Below, piece by piece: positions 55,238 to 64,000 of a DNA stretch of 64,000 nt. A model generated the notes under the pieces. The model saw nothing but the letters and a program-made list of their open reading frames with translations. It was not told the DNA's origin and did not search any database. How positions within the stretch are numbered: position 1 is the first letter of the stretch; each line of letters opens with the position of its first letter. The stretch comes from Marinomonas transparens (GTDB taxonomy: Bacteria > Pseudomonadota > Gammaproteobacteria > Pseudomonadales > Marinomonadaceae). Made by a program: the position numbers and the translations under genes. The stretch is from NCBI RefSeq assembly GCF_016463975.1, contig NZ_JAEMNX010000020.1, positions 1 through 64,000 on the forward strand, given 5' to 3'.

Positions 55238-56629
55238 CTATAACGCAATCACTTGATCGCAGGTTTTTCGGACTAGATCAGCATCATGACTCACCAACAA
55301 AACAGCACATTTTGTCTCTCTAGCTAAGCTAAAGAGCAAGGTTGTCACCTCCTTTGCAGTAATAGGATCAAGTCGCGAAGTAGGCTCATCAGCAAACAAG
55401 AAGACAGGGTTCAATAACAAGGCTCGTAAAATAGCAAAGCGCTGCAACTCTCCTCCAGATACACCATGGCAACTGCGCTCTAATATCACCTCAGGTAATG
55501 ATAGCTTATCCATCATAGGAGCAATTCGACCTCTATCAATACCGTGTAAACCCACTAGATCCTCTAATAACTTCCCAAGTGTCACACTGCTAGTAACAGC
55601 CGAAGGTGGGTCTTGATACAACTTCAACCATTGATAAGGCTGAGCAGCTGGAATCAAACGCGAAATTCGTCCAGAAGCAACCGGTAATAAACCAAGCAAA
55701 GCATCCCCTAAAGAAGACTTTCCACAGCCACTTTCACCAACAATACCAACCACTTCGCCCTGTTTAACCTGAAATGAAAGATCATTGAATAAAGACTTAC
55801 CGCCTCGTTCTATAGACAATTTTTCAACATTCAATACCACCTCTGGAGACTCCGGAAGCGGCACACTAAAACTTGCTTCTTTCCACACTCTAGGCTCTGC
55901 CCCTAATAAAGCTTGAGTATATTCTCCTTCTGGGTGGCTCAACACGGTTTGCGCATCACCTTGCTCTACCAAGCGTCCAGCTTTGATTACCAAGATATCC
56001 CCCCCCAATTGACGAGCAATAGCCACATCATGGGTAATGGTTAACAAGCCACCCATTGCAGATCTAGTTTGCAGTAAACGTACAATATCCAAACGGCGAG
56101 AGGCATCTAACCCCTTTGTTGGCTCGTCCGCTAAAATTAATGATGCCCCGCCAGCTGTCGCAGCCGCAATCGCTAAACGTTGCGCCATACCACCCGACAA
56201 CTGACTCGGCCGTTTAGCGCCACTGTGAGCCAAACCAACATATTGTAAATCAGCCTGAGCAAGCGCCATTGCTTCACGCTGATGCTTGCCATGTACATAG
56301 CGATACACCTCCTGAACCTGATCAACCCCTTTCATTAAAGGGTCCAAAGCGTTCCACGGTTCTTGGGGTAACATCACTAATTTTGTCCCCCATAAAGCCC
56401 TTCGTTCATCACACGTCATGCTCTCACCGAGAACTTCAATCTCACCTTGAAGAGCCAATTCTTCTGGTAATAACCCCATCACAGCTTGCGCTAATAAGCT
56501 TTTCCCCGAACCTGTTTGTCCTAAAATAGTAAGCGGCCTTCCTTGTACCAAAGACAAAGAAATCGGTTCTAATAGACAACTGTCTCCAGCATAAACGGCC
56601 ACATTGGTTAACTTAAGTAGTATCGTCAT
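55238..56629 (-). CDS. Peptide/nickel-type ABC transporter, fused double ATPase
   Basis: A 463-residue protein with two complete ATPase domains, equivalent to DppD and DppF joined. First: Walker A GQTGSGKSLL (about 37), signature LSGGMAQR, Walker B LILADEPTKGLD. Second: GESGCGKSSL (about 295), signature VSGGELQR, Walker B LFADEPTSRLD. The fusion leaves one gene product to form the ATPase dimer below the permease pair. Its start overlaps the upstream permease stop by 4 bp (ATGA); last gene of the operon. Confidence 0.92.
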   Translation of the reverse strand: MTILLKLTNVAVYAGDSCLLEPISLSLVQGRPLTILGQTGSGKSLLAQAVMGLLPEELALQGEIEVLGESMTCDERRALWGTKLVMLPQEPWNALDPLMKGVDQVQEVYRYVHGKHQREAMALAQADLQYVGLAHSGAKRPSQLSGGMAQRLAIAAATAGGASLILADEPTKGLDASRRLDIVRLLQTRSAMGGLLTITHDVAIARQLGGDILVIKAGRLVEQGDAQTVLSHPEGEYTQALLGAEPRVWKEASFSVPLPESPEVVLNVEKLSIERGGKSLFNDLSFQVKQGEVVGIVGESGCGKSSLGDALLGLLPVASGRISRLIPAAQPYQWLKLYQDPPSAVTSSVTLGKLLEDLVGLHGIDRGRIAPMMDKLSLPEVILERSCHGVSGGELQRFAILRALLLNPVFLFADEPTSRLDPITAKEVTTLLFSLARETKCAVLLVSHDADLVRKTCDQVIAL

Positions 56630-57414
56630 ATTCGCTTACCAGCCAACAAATGAAATCCAAACACGATCAATGCGATCACCACTAAAGGCTGTACTAGCAA
56701 CCAAGGAGCCTCACTGTAATAAGGAAACAACTCCACCGTCATCAAACCAAGTTCCGCCAAGGGAGGCTGAATACCAACATAGATAAAACCGAGAGAAGCC
56801 ATGGTTAAAATAGCATTGGCACCGCCAAACGCCGCCAAAGTAAAAACGGAGGGCGCAATAGCAGGCCAAATATGCCGCTTAAATTGATACCAACGTCCAA
56901 ACCCCATCATCTGTGAAGATTGCCTCGCAGGACTTTGAACCACCGCTTGAGTCACGGCTCGCACGACTCGAAAGTACTCAACCCATTGGACAAGGGAAAT
57001 CGCCAGATACAGCATCAGAAAGGAACCAGGAGCAATTGCCGCCAGCAGAAGCACAATCACCAATCCAGGTAAAGCAAGCAGAATATTTACAAACACACCT
57101 AAAACACCGTCCACTTGTTTTCCAGACCACGCCGCCCACACCCCCAAAAAGGTGCCAAGAAGAGCCGAAGTCATCACACATACCAAGCCAAGCGCAAAGG
57201 ATAAGCCCACCGCATAGGCCATGCGAGTAAACATACTGCGTCCAAAATGATCTGTTCCTAACCAATGCTGGGCATTTGGTGGTTCTAAAATGGCATTCAA
57301 ATCCTGTTGCGAAATCGTATAAGGAGACAACCAAGAACCCAATACCGCAAAAGCCAACAAGCCAAGCAAAATGATCAGCCCACATTTTTGAGAAGACTTC
57401 ATGCTAAAAGTCAT
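56626..57414 (-). CDS. Peptide/nickel-type ABC transporter permease (DppC-like)
   Basis: A 262-residue inner-membrane permease with about six segments. The family start LLGLLAFAVLGSWLSPY and the HWLGTDHFGRSMFTRM segment are typical of DppC/NikC; the ATPase-contact EAA loop appears as a permease helix with GFGRWYQFKRHIWP (conserved G and Pro). Overlaps by 4 bp on both sides. It should pair with the DppB-like permease. Confidence 0.9.
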   Translation of the reverse strand: MTFSMKSSQKCGLIILLGLLAFAVLGSWLSPYTISQQDLNAILEPPNAQHWLGTDHFGRSMFTRMAYAVGLSFALGLVCVMTSALLGTFLGVWAAWSGKQVDGVLGVFVNILLALPGLVIVLLLAAIAPGSFLMLYLAISLVQWVEYFRVVRAVTQAVVQSPARQSSQMMGFGRWYQFKRHIWPAIAPSVFTLAAFGGANAILTMASLGFIYVGIQPPLAELGLMTVELFPYYSEAPWLLVQPLVVIALIVFGFHLLAGKRI

Positions 57415-58346
57415 ACTGGCATACCTCCTCTAGGGTCAATCCAATGACAGACAATATCGACCAAGGTATTTAGCAATACAAACAATGCCCCCATAGCTAA
57501 AGCGGCCCCCTGAATAACAGGAATGTCTCGAGCAAAAATAGCATGGGCCAAACCATGGCCAATCCCCGGCCAAGAAAACAGAGACTCAATCATCACAATA
57601 CCTTCGATCATACTGACCAACTGAATGCCCAAAAACGCCACCACAGGCAAGGCAATATTGCGTATACCGTGACGCTGAAAAGTGCGCCACTTAGACAAGC
57701 CCTTCACTTGAGAGAAAGTATAAAAAGACGAACCGAATACCTGTTTTGCCGAATCTCTCACCACACGATTTGAAATGGCAGCAAAGCTAATCGCTAACGT
57801 CAGCGCAGGTAATACAAGATGCATTGCCGTGCCAAAGCCAGCGACAGGAAACCAGTTCCAATGCAAGGCAAACACCAACAACAGCAGCACCCCAAGCACA
57901 AACACTGGCATGGCACGTACCATACTGGATAACCCCATTAACACCGAATCTAATGGGTTCCCTCGCCAAGCACTAAACAGGCCTAACGGTACGGCAATCA
58001 GGGCAGATAAACACAAGCCTGCGACAGCAAGCAGTAAAGAGTGGCCCAACATATGTTGGACAGAATCGATAACCGGCTCACCACTGACTAAGGAATGGCC
58101 CAATTTGAACTGCAACAGATCCATTAGCCAATGCCAATAGGCCAACCAGGGCGGTAAATCCAGTTGCAGCTCATTACGAACTAATGCTGCCGCCTGAGAG
58201 TCGACATTATCTTGTCCATAACGACTTGCTGCGATTCGGTAGGCCATATCACCCGGCAGCGCACGCATCAGAACAAAGGTTAGCGTACCAACCCCCCAAA
58301 CCACACACACTAACTGAAGCAGGCGTCTAAAAATCAACTGCTTCAC
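57411..58346 (-). CDS. Peptide/nickel-type ABC transporter permease (DppB-like)
   Basis: A 311-residue permease with about six membrane segments. It begins with the DppB/NikB pattern (RRLLQLVCVVWGVGTLTFVLMRALPGD) and has the cytoplasmic EAA-like loop (VKGLSKWRTFQRHGIRN). The start is a GTG at 58346, in GTGA overlap with the stop of the binding-protein gene. Confidence 0.9.
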   Translation of the reverse strand: MKQLIFRRLLQLVCVVWGVGTLTFVLMRALPGDMAYRIAASRYGQDNVDSQAAALVRNELQLDLPPWLAYWHWLMDLLQFKLGHSLVSGEPVIDSVQHMLGHSLLLAVAGLCLSALIAVPLGLFSAWRGNPLDSVLMGLSSMVRAMPVFVLGVLLLLVFALHWNWFPVAGFGTAMHLVLPALTLAISFAAISNRVVRDSAKQVFGSSFYTFSQVKGLSKWRTFQRHGIRNIALPVVAFLGIQLVSMIEGIVMIESLFSWPGIGHGLAHAIFARDIPVIQGAALAMGALFVLLNTLVDIVCHWIDPRGGMPV

Positions 58347-59911
58347 GGCGATTTAAATTCCAAATCATTCAGGAAAAAACTACGTTCAAAAGGGTCAAAA
58401 TGGAAACCCTTAACACGGTTATTTACCGCCGTTTGCTGAACATAATAAGAAACCGGAATCATAGGTCGTTGCTGATAAATCAACTGTGCAGCTTGTTGTG
58501 CAAGCTGATGATATTTTTTAGGGTCAGTTGTGTGTTCCAATGAGCCCAATAACGTTGACATAGTCTTGTTATGCCAATTCATCGCCCCCCAATCACCCCC
58601 ATTAGCACCAAAATCAGATAAAATGACACCAAGAGGATTAGCAATAAAACCATAATTACGCGCCATTAAAGCAACCTCTAAAGAACCATCCTGATGCCCC
58701 ATAGGAATCGCACTGGAATTAGTGACATTCACCTTAGTACGTACACCAATAGCATTCCATTGTGCTTGAAGCGCAGTGGCTACTGTCGTCAATTCTGGCC
58801 TATCGGCATAGGTAATCAGTGTCAAATCAAAGGTTTTCCCATCACGCTCCAAAACCCCATCCGCATTTTTCTTCCAACCTAATGAGGCTAACAATGCCTG
58901 CGCGCTTTCTAATGGCATGGGCTCTTTAGAAATAGTCGGCAAATACCAATCTGTCATAGAAGGCGGCAACAACTGCTCAGCTTCTGAATCAGGGATACGC
59001 AAAATACTTTTGGCAATACCAGTACGATTGATAGCAAGGCTTAACGCTTGTCGTGCTCTCACATCATTAAGAAAAGGGTGTCCACTATTTACCTTCAATG
59101 CGATTGTACGGGGAATAGAATTCGAATATAGCGTTAAACTAGGCAGCTTTTTCAAGAGGGGTAAGGCCGCTGGTGCCAAGCCAAAAACAATATCTGCTTG
59201 CCCGCTACGAGCCTGCATTACACGGCTTTCCGCCCGATGTCCGGTCAAATAACTCACATAAGGAATACTGGCTTTTTTACCCCAATAAGCAGAATTTTTC
59301 TCAACGACTAACTTATGTGGCGGAGCATAAAGAGACAGTTGGTAAGGTCCTGTTCCCGACAAAGCCAACACATCACCTTTTTTTCCATAGGACGCCGGTG
59401 CCAAAATAGCGTTCGAGTAATGGGCTAAAATAGCGCCTAGCAGAAGATAAGGTTTCGTCAACCTGACTTCTACCGTCTTACTATCTATTGCCTGAATGCT
59501 CTCAATCGGAGCCTTACGTAATGCACCATGCTTTTGTTTTGCAATCGTCAGGCTTTTTACAACAGCATTTGCATCCATTAAAGAACCATCATGAAAATGC
59601 ACCTTATCACGCAAAGTAAAACGCCAAGACTTGGCATCTTCTGACACTTTCCATTTACTCGCTAACGCAGGCACTAACTGCCCTTTTGAATTCACATCAA
59701 GCAAGGTTTCTAGCAGCTGCATACGAGTATAAATATAACCGTTTTTAGATGGATCAAGACTGGTGAACTCAAAGGCACTACTAATAGACAGAGTATTTTC
59801 TTTGCTCGACGCGGCCCAAGACATAGAGCCATAAACCACTAAAAAGCTCGCGAGAAAACCAAAGCCCATCTGTCGTATAAATCTAAATAAACTACGCATA
59901 AAACCTACCAT
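58343..59911 (-). CDS. ABC transporter substrate-binding protein (peptide/nickel family)
   Basis: A 522-residue periplasmic binding protein of the SBP_bac_5 family (DppA/NikA cluster). A signal sequence occupies the first 32 or so residues (cleavage near SWA). Family stretches are LDPSKNGYIYTRMQLLETL, WRFTLRDKVHFHDG and ARQALSLAINRTGI. Peptides, nickel complexes or sugar-like ligands are all possible; nothing in the sequence settles it. A second Met at 59899 with TAGG ahead is an alternative start. First gene of a four-gene operon. The 286-bp gap to the divergent cellulase gene contains a 12-bp palindrome (ATGTTATAACAT, 59957-59968). Confidence 0.9.
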   Translation of the reverse strand: MVGFMRSLFRFIRQMGFGFLASFLVVYGSMSWAASSKENTLSISSAFEFTSLDPSKNGYIYTRMQLLETLLDVNSKGQLVPALASKWKVSEDAKSWRFTLRDKVHFHDGSLMDANAVVKSLTIAKQKHGALRKAPIESIQAIDSKTVEVRLTKPYLLLGAILAHYSNAILAPASYGKKGDVLALSGTGPYQLSLYAPPHKLVVEKNSAYWGKKASIPYVSYLTGHRAESRVMQARSGQADIVFGLAPAALPLLKKLPSLTLYSNSIPRTIALKVNSGHPFLNDVRARQALSLAINRTGIAKSILRIPDSEAEQLLPPSMTDWYLPTISKEPMPLESAQALLASLGWKKNADGVLERDGKTFDLTLITYADRPELTTVATALQAQWNAIGVRTKVNVTNSSAIPMGHQDGSLEVALMARNYGFIANPLGVILSDFGANGGDWGAMNWHNKTMSTLLGSLEHTTDPKKYHQLAQQAAQLIYQQRPMIPVSYYVQQTAVNNRVKGFHFDPFERSFFLNDLEFKSP

Positions 59912-59956
59912 CCAGTAAAGATTAACAAGGGTATATGAAAAAACGAAAGAAATGAT

Positions 59957-59968
59957 ATGTTATAACAT
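59957..59968. promoter_or_regulatory. Palindrome upstream of the ABC operon
   Basis: ATGTTATAACAT is a perfect 12-bp palindrome 46 bp upstream of the ABC binding-protein start, in the gap shared with the cellulase gene. It contains TATAAC, which may serve as a -10 element. An operator role is inferred from symmetry and position only. Confidence 0.35.
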
Positions 59969-60197
59969 TTTAAAAATAAAGAAGAGAATGCTAGAAATTC
60001 CGCACTAAGCTAAACAGCATAACAGTGGCAAAATTCTCATCCAAAACAGAAAGCGTCATGATTTCCCTTATAAAAAAGAAGAAGCATTTGTTTTCATTTG
60101 TGTCGAATTGAGTACTTTTGTTTTGCACTGCTTACTTTTGTCTATGGCTCAGCTATATATAACAAGCGAATTTATTTTCTTAAGGAAGAGGCAAGAT

Positions 60198-62366
60198 ATG
60201 AAGGACAGTAGAGCAAAGCTCAATATACATAAACCAACCTGGAAATCCCTATTTGCTGGCGTAGTTCTATCGGCAATGGGCTCATTATCTCTAGCTGGCG
60301 AACCCGTTAATGGTGATGACTGGCTTCACGTAAGCGGTAATCAAATTCTTGATGCTAACAACAACCCAGTCTGGTTAACCGGTGCTAACTGGTTCGGCTT
60401 TAATACTAACGAACGTATTTTTCACGGCCTTTGGTCGGTCAACTTAGAAAGCACATTAGACAGCATCGCTGGCCGTGGTATTAACCTATTACGAGTCCCC
60501 ATCTCAACCGAGCTCATCAAAGAATGGAAAAACGGCATCTACTCTCCAGCTAATGCCAACTCATCCGCAAACCCAAATCTTGCTGGCGCAAATTCACTGC
60601 AAGTTTTTGATGCTTTCCTAGCTCATTCTCGCAAAATAGGCTTAAAAGTCCTGTTAGATATGCACAGTCCAAAAGCCGATAACGCAGGTCACTTCCAACC
60701 ACTTTGGTATCAAGATGACATTACCGCGGAAGACTTTTATAGCACGTGGGAATGGATTACTGACCGCTATAGAGATGATGACACCATTCTCGCGTTTGAC
60801 CTCGAAAACGAGCCCCACGGCGAGCCTTGGGGTGGTGGCGCCTTTGCTAAATGGGATAACTCTAATGATGACAACAACTGGAAACAGGTCTGTGAAAACG
60901 CCGCGAACCGCATTTTAGATATTAATCCTAATATGCTGGTTATGTGCGAAGGTGTCGCCTCGTTCCCTAAAGATGGCGTCACCTGGACAAGCTCAAATAT
61001 CAATGATTACCACAACAATTGGTGGGGAGGGAATTTACGTGGTGTTAAAGATTACCCAGTGGACTTAGGGAATCGCCAAAGCCAACTCTTGTATTCACCC
61101 CATGACTATGGCCCCCTCGTATCACAACAGGATTGGTTCTATAACGGCTTTAATAAAGACACTTTATACCAAGATGTTTGGAGGGATAACTGGCTATACA
61201 TTCATGAAGACAACATAGCCCCTCTACTCATCGGAGAATGGGGAGGTTTCATGGATGGCGGTGATAATGAAAAATGGATGAACGCCATACGAGACCTCAT
61301 TGTCGAATATAAACTCCACCATACATTCTGGTGCATCAACCCAAATTCAGGCGATACCGGCGGTTTACTTAACGACGATTGGACCACATGGGATGAAGCA
61401 AAATATGCCCTTTTCAAACCCTCCTTGTGGAGCAATGAAAATGGCAAATTTATCAGCCTAGACCACCAAGTCGCCTTGGGTAGCGAAGCAACAGGAATAA
61501 GTCTTGGCGATCACTTTGGCACCCTAACAACCTCTATCGATATCACCTCGCCAAACGATGGCGATCAGGTATTAACCGATACACAGGTCACAATCGCTTA
61601 TAGCTTAACAAAAGCCACCTCCGTCAATGTCTACCTAAACGATGCATTAATCGCCCAAGGCATCACTGGTTCAGCATCAGTGACCTCACCCAGTACCGCC
61701 GGCACCTTCGAGGTACGACTTGTTGGCGTAGACAGCAACAACATAGAATTACCAGTCAGCGATAGCATCACCCTAAATGCAGTTAATGATGTCCCTCTTG
61801 AGCCAATGATTTCTATCCTTGCCCCAGCGGAAGGCACGCCATTTGAAACCAGCGACACCATAAACCTGACCGTATCACTAGACAATGCATCAGGTTTTGA
61901 AGCGCAATTAAAGGGTATCAGCACGATATTTTCTGGCTCTACAGGGCAAATACAAGCGCCGAACGAAGCAGGTAACTACAGCCTATTAGTGACAGCACTA
62001 GACGAAAATCAAACACCTACATCAGCAACAGACAGTGTCAATATCACCGTCAATGGGCCGGCAACAGCAGAAATGAGTTGTGTGATAGGTGGTTCAAGTG
62101 TGTGGGCTACAGGCTTTGTGCTTAGTCCAGTCACTATTACCAATTTAGGCAACGAAACTGTCACCAGTTGGGCAGCGAGGGTCGACTTTAATAATGTCAT
62201 TACCTTCACCTCTGGCTGGAATGGCATCTTCAGTGCTGACATACAAAGTGTTGAAGTCACCAGCGCCAATTACAACGGCACAATAGCACCGGGGCAAAGC
62301 GTCACCTTTGGCTTCCAAGGAACCCATGACAACAGCTTTAGCGAACCGAGTTGTATGGTTTATTAA
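60198..62366 (+). CDS. Secreted GH5 cellulase with Ig-like and CBM2 domains
   Basis: A 722-residue extracellular endoglucanase-type enzyme. The start at 60198 follows AAGGAAGAGG and gives a signal peptide ending near LSLA; the longer frame from 60108 begins at a TTG without a good site. The GH5 domain (about 40-440) has the acid/base E205 in DLENEP and the nucleophile E347 in LIGEWGG. Two Ig-like repeats follow (about 455-530 and 540-620), then a CBM2 cellulose-binding domain (about 625-722, with a Cys near each end for the disulfide). It cleaves beta-1,4-glucan chains (cellulose or related glucans). A strong terminator follows. Confidence 0.95.
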   Translation: MKDSRAKLNIHKPTWKSLFAGVVLSAMGSLSLAGEPVNGDDWLHVSGNQILDANNNPVWLTGANWFGFNTNERIFHGLWSVNLESTLDSIAGRGINLLRVPISTELIKEWKNGIYSPANANSSANPNLAGANSLQVFDAFLAHSRKIGLKVLLDMHSPKADNAGHFQPLWYQDDITAEDFYSTWEWITDRYRDDDTILAFDLENEPHGEPWGGGAFAKWDNSNDDNNWKQVCENAANRILDINPNMLVMCEGVASFPKDGVTWTSSNINDYHNNWWGGNLRGVKDYPVDLGNRQSQLLYSPHDYGPLVSQQDWFYNGFNKDTLYQDVWRDNWLYIHEDNIAPLLIGEWGGFMDGGDNEKWMNAIRDLIVEYKLHHTFWCINPNSGDTGGLLNDDWTTWDEAKYALFKPSLWSNENGKFISLDHQVALGSEATGISLGDHFGTLTTSIDITSPNDGDQVLTDTQVTIAYSLTKATSVNVYLNDALIAQGITGSASVTSPSTAGTFEVRLVGVDSNNIELPVSDSITLNAVNDVPLEPMISILAPAEGTPFETSDTINLTVSLDNASGFEAQLKGISTIFSGSTGQIQAPNEAGNYSLLVTALDENQTPTSATDSVNITVNGPATAEMSCVIGGSSVWATGFVLSPVTITNLGNETVTSWAARVDFNNVITFTSGWNGIFSADIQSVEVTSANYNGTIAPGQSVTFGFQGTHDNSFSEPSCMVY

Positions 62367-62391
62367 AAACGTCTAAGTGAGTTCATTATAC

Positions 62392-62431
62392 AAAAATCCC
62401 CCCAGCATAAAGTCATGCTGGGGGGATTTTT
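62392..62431. terminator. Bidirectional terminator between cellulase and decarboxylase genes
   Basis: AAAAATCCCCCCAGCAT (62392-62408) and ATGCTGGGGGGATTTTT (62415-62431) form a 17-bp perfect stem with a 6-base loop, A- and T-rich at its base on both strands. It lies 25 bp beyond the cellulase stop and 32 bp from the stop of the minus-strand gene. Confidence 0.93.
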
Positions 62432-62462
62432 ATATCAGATACCCGATTACCTTCTTTATGCC

Positions 62463-63005
62463 TTACGCCAAAGCAGATTCTTTTTTTGGTAATAAATTCT
62501 TATCAGACAAGCACTCAGGATAGTTATCAGGCAGTTCACTTGGCGGACAAGCAATGACCTCCTCATTATTAATACCACAATCACGCATGTATATGAGTGT
62601 TGCAAAGCTATCCACTACCTCTATTGGATAAACAGGCCCTGCTTCTCTATAAGCCTCCATTTCGTTAAGGTATTCATTTTGAAAACAAGCAATTTTTTTC
62701 GGGTCATTGATTACCCAGCGAGGGAAAAATATGGTGCCATGTACGATGTAATTATGCAGATTCAACGAGAGCGCAACATTATTCCCAGTCGGCTCACTCC
62801 AAGAAACTCGATAAACATCCTTTGCTATGCGTACGATATTAACAGCTTGATCTTTGACCCAACGCCCCGCAACAATGCCGCTATGAACGCGGTAATCAAT
62901 GGTCACTTCGTTTTTTACATAAAGCTCATAACGCCACCCAGCATCATAAATATAAATAAAGCTTTTACCCACAAAACCACTTACATCGTCTTTATTAAAG
63001 TCCAT
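62463..63005 (-). CDS. Phenolic acid decarboxylase
   Basis: A 180-residue phenolic acid decarboxylase (PAD/PadC family), which turns p-coumaric, ferulic or caffeic acid into 4-vinylphenols without a cofactor. Family stretches are FVGKSFIYIYDAGWRYELYV, the YRVHSGIVAGRWVKDQ core with the Tyr and Arg of the active site, VSWSEPTGNNVALSLN, and HGTIFFPRWV. AAGGA lies 7 bases before the ATG at 63005; the longer frame to 63056 adds an unrelated head. Beside a cellulase this fits detoxification of hydroxycinnamates freed from plant cell walls. No PadR-type regulator is next to it. Confidence 0.92.
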   Translation of the reverse strand: MDFNKDDVSGFVGKSFIYIYDAGWRYELYVKNEVTIDYRVHSGIVAGRWVKDQAVNIVRIAKDVYRVSWSEPTGNNVALSLNLHNYIVHGTIFFPRWVINDPKKIACFQNEYLNEMEAYREAGPVYPIEVVDSFATLIYMRDCGINNEEVIACPPSELPDNYPECLSDKNLLPKKESALA

Positions 63006-63287
63006 ATCATCATCCTTGTTAATTACTCCATTATGTAAGAAACCCTCAAGCTCCATACAAGCAAAAAATCACTAAGAAGAAAACATAACTCACCCTCAAA
63101 AAGGTTGTTTTCTTCGCATTAGCCCTAACGTCCGTAGATTTATCATGCCATGGATACTCAGAATATGCATTCGTAATTTAGCTTTATCCGTTTCCAAATG
63201 GCGACACCAGCCACTTCTAGCCCTCAGCTACTAATCAGCAATTTAGTACTATCCGTTTCAGGCTAATCACAAACAGCTAATTTCATT

Positions 63288-64000
63288 CTAGCCTCCCGCG
63301 AAGGGCTGGCTTGGTGCTCCCGCTATATCAACCTCAAAATCACTTTTTAGATCAAGAGCCTTTTTTAAATCAATCGCGAAGACATGACCCGCTAAAGGTT
63401 GCTTAGCTAAGTCTTCTTCGCTGGTGGCAACACTGGCAGACGTAATAAATAAGGTCTTGCCCTCAGGCCCACCAAACACACAGCTGGTTGGCTTCGCAAA
63501 GGGCAGTTCAATGGTCTCCAATAACTCACCATCCGGGTTGTATCTCACAATACGAGCCCCATTCCAATTCGCATTCCACAAGCACCCTTCTAGATCGATA
63601 CAAGAACCATCAGCACCAATTCCTTCAGGGACTTCTACAAACGGTTTTTGACGACGTATGTCATAGAACTCAGGATAAGGAAAAGCGTGAATCTGTCGCG
63701 TCATAGAGTCGCCAAAATAAAACCGCCCTCTTTGCTCATCCCATGCCAAAGTATTGGCAACCCCCACACCTTCTAACATCAGTGTTTTCTTACCTTCTGC
63801 CGTCACTTGCCACAGACGACCAGAAGTATTCTTCTCCACATCATCCATGGTGCCAACCCAAAGTGTTCCATTAGGGTCACACTTAGCATCATTGCTGCGA
63901 TTGCTAGGTAAATCCGTATCGAGCGCACATAAATACTCAAGATCACCCGTCAATTTGTCTAAATAAGCGACACCATCTGCCATGCAAACTAACAAACGCT
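63288..64000 (-). CDS. SMP-30/gluconolactonase-family protein, cut by the right edge
   Basis: The window holds the last 237 residues of a six-bladed propeller of the SMP-30/LRE family; the reading frame is open to base 64000, so the true start lies outside. The metal site residues shown are Asn/Asp in RSNDAKCDPNGTLWVG and Asp in IGADGSCIDLEG, and typical blade ends are GTLWVGTMD, NTLAWDEQRGRFYFGDS and GCLWNANWNGARI. These enzymes hydrolyse sugar lactones such as gluconolactone. The first metal-binding Glu is off the edge. The 282 bp before the decarboxylase gene (63006-63287) hold no gene. Confidence 0.88.
   Translation of the reverse strand, partial: RLLVCMADGVAYLDKLTGDLEYLCALDTDLPSNRSNDAKCDPNGTLWVGTMDDVEKNTSGRLWQVTAEGKKTLMLEGVGVANTLAWDEQRGRFYFGDSMTRQIHAFPYPEFYDIRRQKPFVEVPEGIGADGSCIDLEGCLWNANWNGARIVRYNPDGELLETIELPFAKPTSCVFGGPEGKTLFITSASVATSEEDLAKQPLAGHVFAIDLKKALDLKSDFEVDIAGAPSQPFAGG

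Overview
The window looks like a chromosomal segment of a marine gammaproteobacterium, most likely Marinomonas or a close relative in the Oceanospirillales. This is inferred from the moderately AT-rich coding style and from conserved gene blocks: fimV-truA-trpF-trpB-trpA-accD-folC-SPOR-cvpA-purF, fxsA-groES-groL, moaC-moaD-moaE, and a cellulase beside a phenolic acid decarboxylase. No rRNA, tRNA, CRISPR array, prophage or intact insertion sequence was found.

Layout. 1-5.7 kb: start of a secreted protein leaving the window on the left, a lone tyrosine recombinase, moaCDE, and a membrane c-di-GMP phosphodiesterase. 5.7-15.5 kb: mixed single genes (J-domain protein, trmJ, efpL, MazG-like pyrophosphohydrolase, M14 carboxypeptidase, a likely dead exonuclease-fold protein, rraA, marC family, HD hydrolase, secreted lipase, GNAT, GFA protein) ending in a Phd/ParE toxin-antitoxin pair. 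15.5-22.5 kb: a tightly packed minus-strand operon of uup, a DUF2760 gene and two different Hsp70-family genes. 22.7-27 kb: an RND efflux adaptor and pump. 27-38 kb: the ten-gene minus-strand fimV-to-purF block, followed by a decayed metZ remnant exactly where related genomes carry metZ. 38-43 kb: groES-groL, fxsA, an alkyltransferase-like gene, yajQ, a PanE-like reductase. 43-49 kb: CvfB-like RNA-binding protein, DUF1415 protein, DEAD-box helicase, ribA, an Lrp-type regulator divergent from leuA. 48.96-49.27 kb: a non-coding, MITE-like element with perfect 15-bp terminal inverted repeats. 49.3-54.7 kb: a 1511-residue hybrid histidine kinase translationally coupled to a response-regulator diguanylate cyclase. 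55-60 kb: a four-gene peptide/nickel-type ABC importer with every junction overlapping by 4 bp. 60-64 kb: a secreted GH5 cellulase with CBM2, a phenolic acid decarboxylase, and an SMP-30 family hydrolase cut by the right edge.

How the parts fit. Most of the window is housekeeping: tryptophan, leucine, purine, folate, fatty-acid and molybdopterin synthesis, RNA modification and chaperones. The 55-64 kb end looks like an accessory plant- or algal-polymer utilisation area (cellulose cleavage, hydroxycinnamate detoxification, small-molecule uptake), though that link is inferred from position. Items most worth a second look are the hairpin-rich MITE-like element, the metZ remnant, the uup-DUF2760-double-Hsp70 operon, and the degenerate exonuclease-fold protein. 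I did not find a clear-cut new defence or mobile system.
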